A stretch of 64,000 nucleotides of DNA from Ornithinimicrobium humiphilum (GTDB lineage Bacteria; Actinomycetota; Actinomycetes; Actinomycetales; Dermatophilaceae): the NCBI RefSeq assembly GCF_006716885.1, contig NZ_VFPU01000001.1, positions 744,001-808,000 on the forward strand. Reading direction: 5' to 3'. This document shows positions 1 through 9,568 of this stretch, piece by piece. Each line of letters starts with the position of its first letter. Position 1 is the stretch's first letter. Under the pieces are notes generated by a model. That model was not told the origin of the DNA and did not search any database. It saw nothing but the letters and a program-made list of their open reading frames with translations. The position numbers and the translations under genes are program-made.

Positions 1-1052
1 GCGGGGGCGGAGGTGCGCAGGGTCAGTCCGTGCAGCGACCCCGTGGCGTCGGGCAGGTTGGGGGTGCGCTCGCCCTCGAGGTAGGGCACGAGCACGAGCC
101 CGTCGGCCCCGGCCGGTGCCTCCGCGGCGAGCCGGTCGAGCTCGGCGACGTCGGTGCCGAGCATCCGCGCGGTGGCGTCGAGCACGCGGGCGGCGTTGAG
201 GGTTGCCGCCAGCGGCAGGAACCGCCCGGTGGCGTCGGCGAAGCCGCTGATGATCCCCTCGACGTCGGCCGTGGGGTCGTCGGTCACCGCGGACACGACG
301 CCCGAGGTGCCGACCGACAGGACGACGTCGCCGGGCCCGGCGCCGAGCCCCAGCGCGGCCGCGGCGTTGTCGCCGGCCCCCGGCCCGAGGGGTATGCCGT
401 TCGCCGGCCCGGTGCCCGTGCCCGCCACCTCGGCGGGGCCGAGGACGCGGGGAAGCCGGATCTCGTGACCGAGCGCGTCCTGGACGAGCTCGGTGAGGTA
501 CGTGCCGCGCCTCGGGCTCCAGTAGCCGGTGCCCGAGGCGTCGGAGCGGTCGGTCACCAGGTCGTCGAACGAGCCGGAGCCCACCAGGCGCCAGGTCAGC
601 CAGTCGTGGGGGAGGGCCACGGCGGCGGTGCGGGCCGCGTTGTCCGGCTCGTGCTCGTGCATCCAGGCCAGCTTGGTCACGGTGTAGGACGCGACCGGCA
701 CCGAGCCGGTCGCGCCCGCCCACCAGCGGGCCCCGCGCTCCTCGACGAGCCGTCGCGCCTGTGGTGCGGAGCGGGTGTCGTTCCAGAGCAGCGCCGGCCG
801 CACCACCTCGCCGGCCTCGTCGAGGGCCACCATGCCGTGCTGCTGGCCCCCGACCGCGAGCGCCGACACGTCCTCCAGCCCGCCCGCCATCTCGACGGCC
901 TCGGTCAGCGCCCGCCACCACTCGTGCGGGTCGACCTCGGTGCCGTCGGGGTGGGAGGCCCGGCCGGAGCGCACGAGCTCCCCGGTCTCCGCGTCGCGGA
1001 CGACGACCTTGCAGGACTGGGTGGACGAGTCGACACCCGCGACGAGCGCCAT
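1..1052 (-). CDS. xylB: xylulokinase, 3' part cut off by window
   Basis: Phosphorylates D-xylulose to xylulose 5-phosphate, the step after xylose isomerase. About 350 N-terminal residues are visible; family members are usually 450-500 aa, so the C-terminal ATPase half is partly outside the window. FGGY-kinase features: N-terminal phosphate loop [10 protein letters not shown] (residues 6-15), the xylulokinase substrate motif GGQQHGM (68-74), and [11 protein letters not shown] carrying the likely catalytic Asp near 236. The ATG at 1052 lies 3 nt after the xylA stop, so xylA and xylB are almost certainly one transcript with coupled translation. D-xylulose as substrate is supported by both the motif and the neighbour. 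Confidence 0.93.
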   Translation of the reverse strand, partial: MALVAGVDSSTQSCKVVVRDAETGELVRSGRASHPDGTEVDPHEWWRALTEAVEMAGGLEDVSALAVGGQQHGMVALDEAGEVVRPALLWNDTRSAPQARRLVEERGARWWAGATGSVPVASYTVTKLAWMHEHEPDNAARTAAVALPHDWLTWRLVGSGSFDDLVTDRSDASGTGYWSPRRGTYLTELVQDALGHEIRLPRVLGPAEVAGTGTGPANGIPLGPGAGDNAAAALGLGAGPGDVVLSVGTSGVVSAVTDDPTADVEGIISGFADATGRFLPLAATLNAARVLDATARMLGTDVAELDRLAAEAPAGADGLVLVPYLEGERTPNLPDATGSLHGLTLRTSAP

Positions 1053-1055
1053 CGG

Positions 1056-2267
1056 TCAGGCGGCCCCGAGGACGTGCCGCAGCGCGAGCTGGTTGAGGTG
1101 CACGTGGCCGTAGCCGCGGGCGGCGAGGCGCTCGGACTCGTCGGCGATCTCCGGGCCGAGGTCGCCCGCGGTCTCCAGCAGCGCGGCGGGCGACTCGCCC
1201 TCGGCCAGCGTCGGCTGCGCCAGCTCGGACAGCCCGGAGGACTGCATCGCCTCCTGCACCTCGGGGTCGGCCCGGAAGGACCTGGCCCGCTCGGCCAGCA
1301 GCGAGTAGGTCTCCATGTTGGCCGCGGCCGACACCCAGACGCCCTCGACGTCCTCGGTGCGGGAAGGCTTGTAGTCGAAGTGGCGGGGACCCTCGTAGCG
1401 CGGGCCGCCGCCGGGGAAGCCGTTCTCGAGCAGGTCGACGGTGAAGAAGGCGGACAGCAGGTCGCCGTGGCCGAAGACGAGGTCCTGGTCGAAGCGGGGA
1501 CCGTGCTGGCCGTTGAGGTCGATGTGGAAGAGCTTGCCCTGCCAGAGCGCCTGGGCGATGCCGGCGGTGAAGTTGAGCCCGGCCATCTGCTCGTGCCCGA
1601 CCTCGGGGTTGAGGCCGACGATGTCGCCGTGCTCGAGGGTGGCGATGAAGCCCAGCGCGTGACCGACGGTCGGCAGCAGGATGTCGCCGCGGGGCTCGTT
1701 GGGCTTGGGCTCCAGCGCGATGCGCATGCCGTAGCCGCGCTCCTTGATGAAGGCGGCGACGCTGTCCACGCCCTCGGCGAAGCGGTCGTAGGCCGCCTTG
1801 TAGTCCTTGGCCCCGTCGTACTCCGCGCCCTCGCGGCCGCCCCACATCACGAAGGTCTTCGCGCCCAGCGAGGCCCCGAGCTCGACCTGGCGCAGGACCT
1901 TGCGCAGCGCCAGCCGGCGCACGCCACGGTCGTTGCTGGTCAGGGCGCCGTCCTTGAAGACCGGGTGGCTGAAGGTGTCGGTCGTGACCATCGGCACGAC
2001 CATCCCGGTCTCGGCCAGCGCCGCCCGGAAGCGCTCGATCACCGCGTCGCGCGCGGACGCGGAGGAGCCGAAGGGGACGAGGTCGTCGTCGTGGAAGGTG
2101 ACGCCCGAGGCCCCGAGCTCGGCAAGCCGGTGCACGGACTCGACCGGGTCGAGAGCCTCGCGGGTGGCCCTGCCGAAGGGGTCCTGGGCGGCCCAGCCGA
2201 CGGTCCACAGACCGAAGGTGAACTGGATCGGGGAGCTGGACGGGGACTTCGTCGTCGACGCGCTCAT
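1056..2267 (-). CDS. xylA: D-xylose isomerase
   Basis: Cytoplasmic, metal-dependent isomerisation of D-xylose to D-xylulose. The product is 403 aa, close to Streptomyces XylA (about 388 aa). Visible family motifs: [10 protein letters not shown] (17-26), the catalytic His in [13 protein letters not shown] (H59), metal ligands in [14 protein letters not shown] and [12 protein letters not shown], and the C-terminal HIDLNGQ and [12 protein letters not shown] blocks. The start ATG at 2267 is chosen because a perfect AGGAGG lies 7 nt upstream (2275-2280). An upstream in-frame extension is open but has no family signal. Downstream xylB follows at once. The upstream region 2268-2435 is shared with a divergent importer operon and holds two candidate operators. 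Confidence 0.97.
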   Translation of the reverse strand: MSASTTKSPSSSPIQFTFGLWTVGWAAQDPFGRATREALDPVESVHRLAELGASGVTFHDDDLVPFGSSASARDAVIERFRAALAETGMVVPMVTTDTFSHPVFKDGALTSNDRGVRRLALRKVLRQVELGASLGAKTFVMWGGREGAEYDGAKDYKAAYDRFAEGVDSVAAFIKERGYGMRIALEPKPNEPRGDILLPTVGHALGFIATLEHGDIVGLNPEVGHEQMAGLNFTAGIAQALWQGKLFHIDLNGQHGPRFDQDLVFGHGDLLSAFFTVDLLENGFPGGGPRYEGPRHFDYKPSRTEDVEGVWVSAAANMETYSLLAERARSFRADPEVQEAMQSSGLSELAQPTLAEGESPAALLETAGDLGPEIADESERLAARGYGHVHLNQLALRHVLGAA

Positions 2268-2287
2268 GGGGCATCCTCCTGATATTG

Positions 2288-2305
2288 GTTGTGTGGAAAA
2301 ACTAT
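2288..2305. promoter_or_regulatory. candidate XylR (ROK) box, xylA copy
   Basis: GTTGTGTG-GA-AAAACTAT, 21 bp upstream of the xylA start codon. The same 18-mer with only the two central bases changed (AC) recurs at 11901-11918 in the xylanase/ROK-regulator intergenic region. Sharing between two xylan/xylose promoters, one beside a ROK regulator, suggests a XylR-type operator. The regulator assignment is inference. Confidence 0.5.
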
Positions 2306-2347
2306 CCGGTCGCCGGAGAGCGCGCAAGCCCGCCACCACGGCAACGA

Positions 2348-2367
2348 AATCGTTATCGACAACGATT
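2348..2367. promoter_or_regulatory. LacI-type operator palindrome
   Basis: AATCGTTATC followed by GACAACGATT: a 20-bp inverted repeat with 9 of 10 positions matching and the central C-G step typical of LacI-family operators. It lies between xylA and the divergent ABC importer, about 70 bp before the binding-protein start. The LacI regulator at 9569-10585 is the obvious candidate ligand, by analogy with the bxl operon of streptomycetes (inference). Confidence 0.55.
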
Positions 2368-2435
2368 GACACGCGGCGCAACAAACTGGCAGCCTCGGTC
2401 CTACGTCACTCACTCAACGTCGAGGAGCAGCACCT

Positions 2436-3731
2436 ATGAACACCATCCGCGCACTGAGCCTGGCGGCTGCCGGGAGCCTCGTCCTGACCCTCGCCGCCTG
2501 CGGAGGGGACTCCGAGGGGTCCGGCTCGTCCGGTGGGTCCGGCGACGGGACCACCATCACCTGGTGGCACAACTCCAACACCGGCGCCGGCCTGGAGTAC
2601 TACACCGAGCTGGCCGCCCAGTTCGAGGAGGAGACCGGCGTCACGGTCGAGATGGAGGCCATGGCGCACGAGGACATGCTGACCAAGCTCGACGCGGCCT
2701 TCCAGGCCGACGACGCGCCGGACATCTACATGGAGCGTGGTGGCGGCGAGCTCGCCGACCACGTCGAGGCGGGCCTGACCAAGGACCTCACCGAGCTCGC
2801 GGCCGAGGAGATCGAGAAGGTCGGCGGCATCGCCCAGGGCTGGACGGTCGACGGCAAGGTCTACGCGCTGCCGTTCTCGGTCGGCGTCGTGGGCTTCTGG
2901 TACAACACCGAGATGTTCGAGGAGGCCGGCATCGCGGAGGCGCCGGAGACCTGGGACGAGATGTACGACGTCATCGACAAGCTCAAGGCCGCCGGCATGG
3001 AGCCCATCTCCGTCGGCGCGGGCGAGAAGTGGCCGGCGGCGCACTACTGGTACCAGTTCTCGCTGCGCCACTGCGCCGAGGACGTGCTGACCGACGCCGT
3101 CACCTCCCTCGACTTCTCCGACCCGTGCTTCATCCGCGCCGGCGAGGACCTCGAGAAGCTCATCGCCGCCGAGCCCTTCAACCGCGGCTTCCTCTCGACC
3201 CCCGCGCAGACCGGGCCGACGAGCGCCTCCGGCCTCCTCGCGACCGAGCAGGTGGCGATGGAGATGCAGGGCCACTGGGAGCCGGGCGTCATGCAGGGCC
3301 TCACCGAGGACGGCAAGGGTCTGGCCGGCAAGCTCGGCTGGTTCCCCTTCCCGCAGGTCGAGGGCGGCCAGGGCGACCCGGCCGCGCAGCTGGGCGGTGG
3401 TGACGCCTGGGGCGTCTCGGCCGACGCCCCGGACGCGGCCGTGGACTTCGTGAAGTTCCTGCTCTCCGACGAGGTGCAGCGCGGCTTCGCCGAGCGCGAC
3501 ATGGGTCTGCCGACCGTCCCCTCCGCCGGTGACGCCGTCGCCGACCCGGCGCTGGCCGGCCTGCTCGAGGTGCGCAACGACGCCCCCTACGTCCAGCTGT
3601 ACTTCGACACCGCCTTCGGCCAGGCCGTCGGTGGCGCGATGAACGACGCGATCGCGCTGATGTTCGCGGGCCAGGCGAGCCCGCAGGACATCGTCGACGC
3701 CACCCAGGCCGCGGCCGACGCCGAGGGCTGA
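2436..3731 (+). CDS. ABC importer, sugar-binding lipoprotein (family 1)
   Basis: Extracellular solute-binding protein that captures an oligosaccharide and delivers it to the permeases encoded next. It is 431 aa. The N-terminus is a lipoprotein signal with lipobox L19-A-A-C22, followed by a Gly/Ser-rich tether, so the mature protein is anchored outside the membrane. TITWWHNSNTG and the later ESP-like blocks fit the MalE/UgpB (SBP family 1) fold. GAGGAG lies about 9 nt before the ATG. First gene of a + strand operon with two permeases and a GH3 glycosidase, the arrangement of bxlEFGA; xylobiose or xylo-oligosaccharides are the likely ligand. No ATPase gene is present, as usual for systems sharing an MsiK-type ATPase. 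Confidence 0.9.
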   Translation: MNTIRALSLAAAGSLVLTLAACGGDSEGSGSSGGSGDGTTITWWHNSNTGAGLEYYTELAAQFEEETGVTVEMEAMAHEDMLTKLDAAFQADDAPDIYMERGGGELADHVEAGLTKDLTELAAEEIEKVGGIAQGWTVDGKVYALPFSVGVVGFWYNTEMFEEAGIAEAPETWDEMYDVIDKLKAAGMEPISVGAGEKWPAAHYWYQFSLRHCAEDVLTDAVTSLDFSDPCFIRAGEDLEKLIAAEPFNRGFLSTPAQTGPTSASGLLATEQVAMEMQGHWEPGVMQGLTEDGKGLAGKLGWFPFPQVEGGQGDPAAQLGGGDAWGVSADAPDAAVDFVKFLLSDEVQRGFAERDMGLPTVPSAGDAVADPALAGLLEVRNDAPYVQLYFDTAFGQAVGGAMNDAIALMFAGQASPQDIVDATQAAADAEG

Positions 3732-3742
3732 GCCCGTCCCGT

Positions 3743-4726
3743 ATGGCGATCGCCCCAGTCCCGACCACGGGCGCCACGACCCCGCCCGCCGGCCGCACCG
3801 CGCGGCCGGCGGGTGCGGCCCGCCGCGACTGGCGGATGGCTGCCGAGATCGTGCTCTTCACGGCCCCGGCCCTCGTGCTGTTCGCGGTCTTCGTCGTGTG
3901 GCCGATCCTGCGCGCGGTCCAGTTCTCGCTCTACCGGTGGAAGGGCTTCGGCCCGCTCGTCGACTTCGTGGGGCTGCAGAACTACGTCTCGGTGCTGGCC
4001 AACGGCGTCTTCACCGGGGCGGTGGCCCACAACCTGATCATCGTGGTCGCCTCGATCCTCGTGCAGCTGCCCCTGGGCCTGGCCCTGGCGCTGCTGCTCA
4101 ACCGGAAGATGCGGGGCCAGGGGCTGCTGCGAACGATCATCTTCGTCCCCTACGTGCTCTCCGAGGTCATCGCCGGCGTCGTCTGGTTCCAGCTGCTCCA
4201 GCCGGGCCGCGGGGTCGTCGAGGCGCTGCTCGGGACGGTCGGTCTCGAGGGTCCCTACCAGGGCTTCCTCGGCACCCCGTCGCTCGCGCTGCCGACGCTG
4301 GTCGTCGTGCTCACCTGGAAGTACGTCGGCCTCGCCGTCCTGCTCTTCCTCGCGGGGCTGCAGGGCGTGCCGGACGAGCTCGCCGAGGCGGCGCAGATCG
4401 ACGGCGCCTCGTGGTGGCAGACCCAGTGGCGGGTCACGATCCCGCTGCTCGGCCCGACGATCCGGATGTGGGCCTTCCTGTCGATGATCGGCTCGCTGCA
4501 GCTCTTCGACATGGTGTGGATCCTCACCGGCGGCGGGCCCGCCAACGCCACGACGACCATGGCCACCTTCCTGGTCAACGAGGGCACCAAGCGGCAGAAC
4601 TACGGCATCGCGGCCGCCGCGTCCGTCGTGCTCTTCGTCATCGCCCTCGTCATGGCCGTGACCTACCAGCGCTTCGTCCTGCGGCGGGACACCGCCGAGG
4701 CCGACGTCCCGAGGGGGGTCCGATGA
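3743..4726 (+). CDS. sugar ABC permease, MalF/UgpA type
   Basis: Inner-membrane subunit of the oligosaccharide importer; 327 aa with about six predicted membrane spans. The cytoplasmic EAA loop (ELAEAAQIDGASWWQ, then VTIPLLGP) near residues 212-235 is the contact for the shared ATPase. A basic, Pro/Ala-rich N-terminal tail precedes the first span (EIVLFTAPALVLFAVFVVWP). The start is 11 nt after the binding-protein stop and has no clear ribosome site, so translation may be coupled or begin at another codon. Its stop overlaps the next permease by ATGA. Confidence 0.9.
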   Translation: MAIAPVPTTGATTPPAGRTARPAGAARRDWRMAAEIVLFTAPALVLFAVFVVWPILRAVQFSLYRWKGFGPLVDFVGLQNYVSVLANGVFTGAVAHNLIIVVASILVQLPLGLALALLLNRKMRGQGLLRTIIFVPYVLSEVIAGVVWFQLLQPGRGVVEALLGTVGLEGPYQGFLGTPSLALPTLVVVLTWKYVGLAVLLFLAGLQGVPDELAEAAQIDGASWWQTQWRVTIPLLGPTIRMWAFLSMIGSLQLFDMVWILTGGGPANATTTMATFLVNEGTKRQNYGIAAAASVVLFVIALVMAVTYQRFVLRRDTAEADVPRGVR

Positions 4727-5637
4727 CCACGACCACGCGACCGACCACGGTGCCCACCGGCCCCGCCACCGACCACGCCGACGATGGCGGCAAGGGCCGC
4801 AAGCCGCGCCAGGGCAGCGGCCGGGGCGAGGGCGGGGTGCTCGTCTACCTCGTCGCCCTCGTCGTCGTCGGGCTCACCCTCGGCCCGGTCCTGTATGCCG
4901 TGCTGGGCGGCTTCCGCAGCAACGCCCAGCTGGCCGCCGACCCGGCGGGGCTGCCCGACCCGTGGCTGCTCGACAACTACCGCCGGGTGCTCACCGGCGC
5001 CTCCTTCTGGACCTACGCCGTCAACTCCATCGCCATCGCGGTCATCACGACCGTGGTGACCGTGGTCTTCGGGCTGATGGCCGCCTACCCCCTGGCCCGC
5101 TACCCGTTCCGCTTCCGCGAGCAGCTCTACATGGTCTTCGTCGTGGGCCTGCTCTTCCCCGCGACGGTGGCGATCATCCCGCTCTTCATCCTCATCACCC
5201 GCGACCTGTCGCTGGGCAACACCTGGTGGGGCGTCGCGCTGCCGCAGGCCGCCTTCGCGCTGCCGATGACCATCGTCATCCTGCGGCCCTTCCTCATGGC
5301 GATCCCGCGGGAGCTGGAGGAGGCGGCGATCATCGACGGCGCCTCCCGCCTGCAGTTCTTCTGGCGGGTGCTGCTGCCGCTGTCGGCCCCAGGAGCCATC
5401 ACCGTCGGCGTGCTGGCCTTCGTCGGCTCCTGGAACGCCTACCTGCTGCCGCTCCTGCTCCTGCGCGGCGAGATGAAGACCCTCCCGCTCGGGGTGGCCG
5501 ACTTCTCCACGCAGTACTCCTCCGACACCGCCGGCGTCTTCGCCTTCACCACCCTGGCGATGATCCCCGCGCTGCTCTTCTTCCTCGCGCTCCAGAAGCG
5601 CATCGTCAGCGGGCTCCAGGGCGCGGTCAAGGGCTGA
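4723..5637 (+). CDS. sugar ABC permease, MalG type
   Basis: Second membrane subunit, 304 aa. The ATG overlaps the previous stop (ATGA), with GAGGGGGG just upstream. A hydrophilic Thr/Pro/Gly-rich tail of about 40 residues leads into the first span (VLVYLVALVVVGLTLGP). The EAA motif ELEEAAIIDGASRLQFFWRV and following LLPLSAPG lie near residues 197-222, as in MalG. With the preceding two genes it forms a complete importer minus its ATPase. Confidence 0.9.
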   Translation: MTTTTRPTTVPTGPATDHADDGGKGRKPRQGSGRGEGGVLVYLVALVVVGLTLGPVLYAVLGGFRSNAQLAADPAGLPDPWLLDNYRRVLTGASFWTYAVNSIAIAVITTVVTVVFGLMAAYPLARYPFRFREQLYMVFVVGLLFPATVAIIPLFILITRDLSLGNTWWGVALPQAAFALPMTIVILRPFLMAIPRELEEAAIIDGASRLQFFWRVLLPLSAPGAITVGVLAFVGSWNAYLLPLLLLRGEMKTLPLGVADFSTQYSSDTAGVFAFTTLAMIPALLFFLALQKRIVSGLQGAVKG

Positions 5638-5703
5638 CCGCCCCGCCACGCCCGGCCCACCCCATACCCGACCACCCTCTCCCTCTTGGAAGGCGATGCC
5701 GCC

Positions 5704-7992
5704 ATGACCGAGACCCGCACCGCCCCCGACCGCGCGACCGCGCCGCCCCCTCCGAGCGTCCCCGAGCTCGTCGCCTCGATGACGCTGGAGGAGAAGCTCG
5801 CGCAGATCGTCGGCTTCTGGGACAAGGGCGACGGCGACGCGGTGGCGCCGCTCCAGGGGGCCTTCGTCGAGCCGCAGGGTCTCTACGACGTCGCGGCCCA
5901 CGGCCTCGGCCACCTCACCCGCGTCTACGGCACCCGCCCGGTCGACCCGGTCGAGCGCGCCCGCTGGCTCTGGGACTTCCAGCGCTGGCTCGTCGGCTCG
6001 ACGCGGCACGGCATCCCCGCCCTCGTGCACGAGGAGTGCCTGACCGGGCTGTCCGCGTGGAAGGCCGCCACCTACCCGACCCCGCTCGCGTGGGGCGCCA
6101 GCTGGGACCCCGACCTCGTCCGCGACGTCGCCGCGCTGATCGGCCGCTCGATGCGCCAGCTCGGGGTGCACCAGGGCCTCGCGCCGGTGCTCGACGTCGT
6201 GCGCGACCCGCGCTGGGGCCGGGTCGAGGAGGCGATCTCCGAGGACCCCTACCTCGTCGCCACCCTCGGGACGGGGTATGTGGAAGGCCTCCAGTCGGAG
6301 GGGGTGCACGCCACGCTCAAGCACTTCGTCGGCTACTCGGCCTCGCAGGCGGGGCGCAACTTCGCGCCCGTGCACGCCGGGCCGCGCGAGCTCGAGGACG
6401 TGCTGCTGGTGCCCTTCGAGATGGCCGTCGTCGAGGGCGGCGTGCGCTCGGTCATGCACTCCTACGCCGAGATCGACGGCGTCCCGGTGGCCGGCGACCC
6501 GACCCTGCTCACCGGCGTGCTGCGCGACCGCTGGGGCTTCGACGGCACCGTCGTGGCCGACTACTTCGGCGTCGCCTTCCTGCAGCTGCTGCACGGCGTC
6601 GCCGCCGACCTCGGCGAGGCGGCGGGCCAGGCGCTGCTCGCCGGCGTCGACATCGAGCTGCCCACGGGCGACGCCTACCTCCGTCCGCTCGCCGAGGCCG
6701 TGCGCTCGGGTGCCGTGGACGAGGCCCTCGTCGACCGCGCCTGCACCCGTGCCCTGGAGCAGAAGGCCGAGCTCGGGCTCCTCGGCGCCACCTTCGAGGA
6801 CGAGCCGCCGACCGAGGTCGAGCTCGACGGGCCGGAGCACCGCGCGGCTGCGGCACGGCTGGCCGAGGAGTCGGTCGTGCTGCTCGCCAACGACGGCACG
6901 CTGCCGCTCGCCGCCCCCGGCCGGGTCGCGGTGGTCGGGCCCAACGCCGACCGGCTGGCCGCGCTCTTCGGCTGCTACTCCTTCGTCAACCACGTCATCC
7001 CGCAGCACCCGCACACCGAGCCGGGCATCGAGGCACCCACGCTCCGCGAGGCGCTCCTCGCGGAGTGGCCCCAGACCCACCTCACCTACGAGTGGGGCTG
7101 CGACGTCGACTCCGAGGACGTCTCCGGCCTGGAGGCGGCGGCCGCCGCGGCCCGGGAGGCGGAGGTGGCGGTCGTGGTCGTGGGCGACTCGTCCGGTCTC
7201 TTCGGCCGCGCGACCTCGGGCGAGGGCTGCGACCGCGACGACCTCGAGCTGCCGGGCGTGCAGCGCCGGCTCGTCGAGGCCGTGGTCGCCACCGGCACCC
7301 CGGTCGTCCTCGTCCTGCTCACCGGCCGCCCCTACGCGATCGACTGGGCCCTGTCCTCCTGCGCGGCCGTCGTCCAGGCGTTCTTCCCGGGGGAGGAGGG
7401 CGCCGGCGCGATCGCGGGCGTGCTCTCGGGTCGGGTCAACCCCTCGGGCCACCTGCCGGTCAGCCTGCCGCGCTCGGCGGGCAGCCAGCCCTACACCTAC
7501 CTGCACCCGCTGCTCGGCGGCGACACCGACGTCACCAACCTCAGCAGCCGGCCGGCGCTGCCGTTCGGGCACGGGCTGTCCTACACCACCTTCGAGCTGG
7601 GCGACCTCGACGTGCGCGCCGGCTCGACGGCGGAGGACCTCGAGGTGCGCGTGCGCATCGCCAACACCGGCGACCGCGCGGGCGACGACGTGGTCCAGGT
7701 CTACGCCCGCGACCTGGTGGCCTCCGTGACGCGGCCCGTGGCCCAGCTGATCGGCTACGCCCGCGTCTCCGTCGAGCCCGGTCAGGCCCGCACGCTGACC
7801 TTCCGCGTGCCGCCCGCCCGGCTGTCCTTCACCGGGCGCGACCTGCGCCGGGTCGTGGAGCCGGGAGCCCTCGAGGTCTGGGTGGGCGACTCGGTGGCCG
7901 ACCGCCGCCACTCGCAGACGGTGACGCTGACCGGCGCGGTCCACGAGGTGGGGCTGCACGACCCGCGACGGACCACGGTCGAGCTCGACTGA
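5704..7992 (+). CDS. GH3 glycosidase, probable beta-xylosidase
   Basis: Hydrolyses beta-linked oligosaccharides, probably xylo-oligosaccharides brought in by the importer immediately upstream; 762 aa with no signal peptide, so intracellular. Domains: GH3 N-terminal barrel (about 20-330) with KHFVGYSASQAGRN and SVMHSYAEIDGVP and a likely nucleophile Asp286 in GTVVADYFGV; GH3 C-terminal alpha/beta sandwich (about 380-600); and a C-terminal Fn3-like domain (GDDVVQVYARD). The ATG at 5704 is chosen for GGAAGG 10 nt upstream; a TTG 18 nt earlier is open but poorer. Beta-glucosidase activity cannot be excluded from sequence alone; xylosidase is preferred from context. Confidence 0.88.
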   Translation: MTETRTAPDRATAPPPPSVPELVASMTLEEKLAQIVGFWDKGDGDAVAPLQGAFVEPQGLYDVAAHGLGHLTRVYGTRPVDPVERARWLWDFQRWLVGSTRHGIPALVHEECLTGLSAWKAATYPTPLAWGASWDPDLVRDVAALIGRSMRQLGVHQGLAPVLDVVRDPRWGRVEEAISEDPYLVATLGTGYVEGLQSEGVHATLKHFVGYSASQAGRNFAPVHAGPRELEDVLLVPFEMAVVEGGVRSVMHSYAEIDGVPVAGDPTLLTGVLRDRWGFDGTVVADYFGVAFLQLLHGVAADLGEAAGQALLAGVDIELPTGDAYLRPLAEAVRSGAVDEALVDRACTRALEQKAELGLLGATFEDEPPTEVELDGPEHRAAAARLAEESVVLLANDGTLPLAAPGRVAVVGPNADRLAALFGCYSFVNHVIPQHPHTEPGIEAPTLREALLAEWPQTHLTYEWGCDVDSEDVSGLEAAAAAAREAEVAVVVVGDSSGLFGRATSGEGCDRDDLELPGVQRRLVEAVVATGTPVVLVLLTGRPYAIDWALSSCAAVVQAFFPGEEGAGAIAGVLSGRVNPSGHLPVSLPRSAGSQPYTYLHPLLGGDTDVTNLSSRPALPFGHGLSYTTFELGDLDVRAGSTAEDLEVRVRIANTGDRAGDDVVQVYARDLVASVTRPVAQLIGYARVSVEPGQARTLTFRVPPARLSFTGRDLRRVVEPGALEVWVGDSVADRRHSQTVTLTGAVHEVGLHDPRRTTVELD

Positions 7993-8004
7993 GCCCCGGC
8001 ACCA

Positions 8005-8038
8005 GGGCCGTCCGCACCGCGCCCGGGACGGGCGGCCC
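8005..8038. terminator. bidirectional hairpin terminator
   Basis: GGGCCGTCCG (8005-8014) pairs with CGGGCGGCCC (8029-8038): ten pairs including one U-G, with a 14-nt loop. It sits between the convergent GH3 and GH51 genes. Confidence 0.6.
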
Positions 8039-8040
8039 GC

Positions 8041-9552
8041 TCAGCCGACCTCGACCACGAGCAGGCTCCACGACGCGGGCGGCAGCTCGGCCTCGAGCAC
8101 GCCGTCGGTGACGCGGGCCCGGGGGTGCTCCCTGGGCACGACCCGGTCGGGCTCGTCCTGGGTGTTCGCCGCGGACAGGTCGTCGTCGGCGAGCACCAGC
8201 GCCTCGGCGAGGCCCCGGGCACCGAACCGCCGCAGGTTGGTGGTCAACGACATCGCCTCCTCGGGGTGGCGGTTGACGGCCAGCACGACGAGCCGTCCCG
8301 CCTCCGGGTCGTGCGTGGCGACCGCGTCGAGCGCGGGCACCTCGCCGTGGGCCTCGGTCGCGAGCGTCGGCGCCTCGACCCGCAGGTCCAGCACGGCCCC
8401 GCTGACATGTCGCGCCGTGAGGGCGAAGGGGTGGAAGGTCGCCTGCCGCCAGGCCGGCCCGCCGGGCTCGGTGCGGATCAGGGAGAGCGTGTTGACCAGC
8501 TGGGCCTGGCAGGCCGCCCTCACCCGGTCGGCGTGGCGCAGCAGCGTGATGAGCAGCGACCCCACCACGACGGCGTCGAGCACGGTGTAGGCGTCCTCGC
8601 TGATCCGCGGCGCGACCTCCCACTCCCGGGGCTCGGTGCTGCTCGCCATCAGCTCCTGGAGGTACCAGACGTTCCACTCGTCGAAGGAGATGTCGATCCG
8701 CCGGTCCGACCCCAGGCGGGCGCCGACGTGGTCGGCGGTGGCCACGACCTGCCGGATGAAGCGGTCCATGTCCACCGAGGAGGCGAGGAAGCTGGCGCGG
8801 TCGTCGCCGACCAGCTGGTAGTAGGCGTGCGCGGAGATCATGTCGACGAGCTCGTAGGTGTGCTCGAGGACGGTGGCCTCCCACGCACCGAAGGTCGGCA
8901 TGGTCCGGCTGGAGGACCCGCACGCGACGAGCTCGAGCCCGGGGTCGACCTGCCGCATCGCGCGCGCGGTCTCGGCGGCCAGCCGGCCGTACTCCTCGGC
9001 CGTCTTGTGCCCCAGCTGCCACGGCCCGTCCATCTCGTTGCCCAGGCACCACAGGCGTATGCCGTGGGGCTCGGTCGCCCCGTGCCGCACCCGCAGGTCG
9101 GACAGGGTGGTGCCGCCCGGGTGGTTGGCGTACTCGAGCAGGTCGAGCGCCTCCCGGACCCCACGGGTGCCGAGGTTGAGGGCCATCATCGGCTCGACGC
9201 CCGCCCGGCGCGCCCACCGGACGAACTCGTCGGTGCCGAAGGCGTTGCTCTCGACCGTCCGCCAGGCCGGGTCGAGGCGGGTGGGGCGCTGGTCGACGGG
9301 GCCCACCCCGTCCTCCCAGCGGTAGCCGGAGACGAAGTTGCCGCCGGGATAGCGGACCGTGGTCACCCCCAGCTCGCGCACGAGCTCGAGCACGTCACCC
9401 CGGAAGCCGTCCTCGTCGGCCGTGGGGTGGTCGGGCTCGGAGAGGCCGGTGTGGACGCACCGCCCCATGTGCTCGACGAAAGAGCCGAAGAGCCGTCGGG
9501 GCACCGGTGCCACGACGAAGGCCGGGTCGAGGAAGGCTCGGGCGGACAGCAC
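8041..9552 (-). CDS. GH51 alpha-L-arabinofuranosidase
   Basis: Removes terminal alpha-L-arabinofuranosyl groups from arabinoxylan or arabinan fragments, releasing L-arabinose for the ara genes further along. It is 503 aa, the usual size for intracellular GH51, and has no signal peptide. The acid/base Glu173 lies in WCLGNEMDGPW and the nucleophile Glu292 in DISFDEWNVWY, almost exactly the positions known in the family (175/294 in Geobacillus AbfA). The N-terminal LFGSFVEHMGRCVHTG and VRYPGGNFVSGYRWEDG blocks are diagnostic. The GTG start has CCAGGAGA upstream and lies 16 nt after the LacI gene, so the pair is probably cotranscribed. Confidence 0.95.
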   Translation of the reverse strand: MLSARAFLDPAFVVAPVPRRLFGSFVEHMGRCVHTGLSEPDHPTADEDGFRGDVLELVRELGVTTVRYPGGNFVSGYRWEDGVGPVDQRPTRLDPAWRTVESNAFGTDEFVRWARRAGVEPMMALNLGTRGVREALDLLEYANHPGGTTLSDLRVRHGATEPHGIRLWCLGNEMDGPWQLGHKTAEEYGRLAAETARAMRQVDPGLELVACGSSSRTMPTFGAWEATVLEHTYELVDMISAHAYYQLVGDDRASFLASSVDMDRFIRQVVATADHVGARLGSDRRIDISFDEWNVWYLQELMASSTEPREWEVAPRISEDAYTVLDAVVVGSLLITLLRHADRVRAACQAQLVNTLSLIRTEPGGPAWRQATFHPFALTARHVSGAVLDLRVEAPTLATEAHGEVPALDAVATHDPEAGRLVVLAVNRHPEEAMSLTTNLRRFGARGLAEALVLADDDLSAANTQDEPDRVVPREHPRARVTDGVLEAELPPASWSLLVVEVG

Positions 9553-9568
9553 GGTGGGTCTCCTGGGT

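Noticed and set aside
4663..7959. 1098-residue open frame on the minus strand opposite the importer and GH3 genes
   Set aside because: Composition is Arg/Gly/Glu/Val/His repeats typical of the antisense of GC-rich genes, with no motif; the + strand genes explain the region fully. Many similar long antisense frames (for example 30-2282 and 42616-45183) were dropped for the same reason.
5704..7992. Beta-glucosidase of cellobiose metabolism
   Set aside because: GH3 sequence alone does not exclude it, but importer, xylA/xylB, xylanase and arabinofuranosidase context favours beta-xylosidase.
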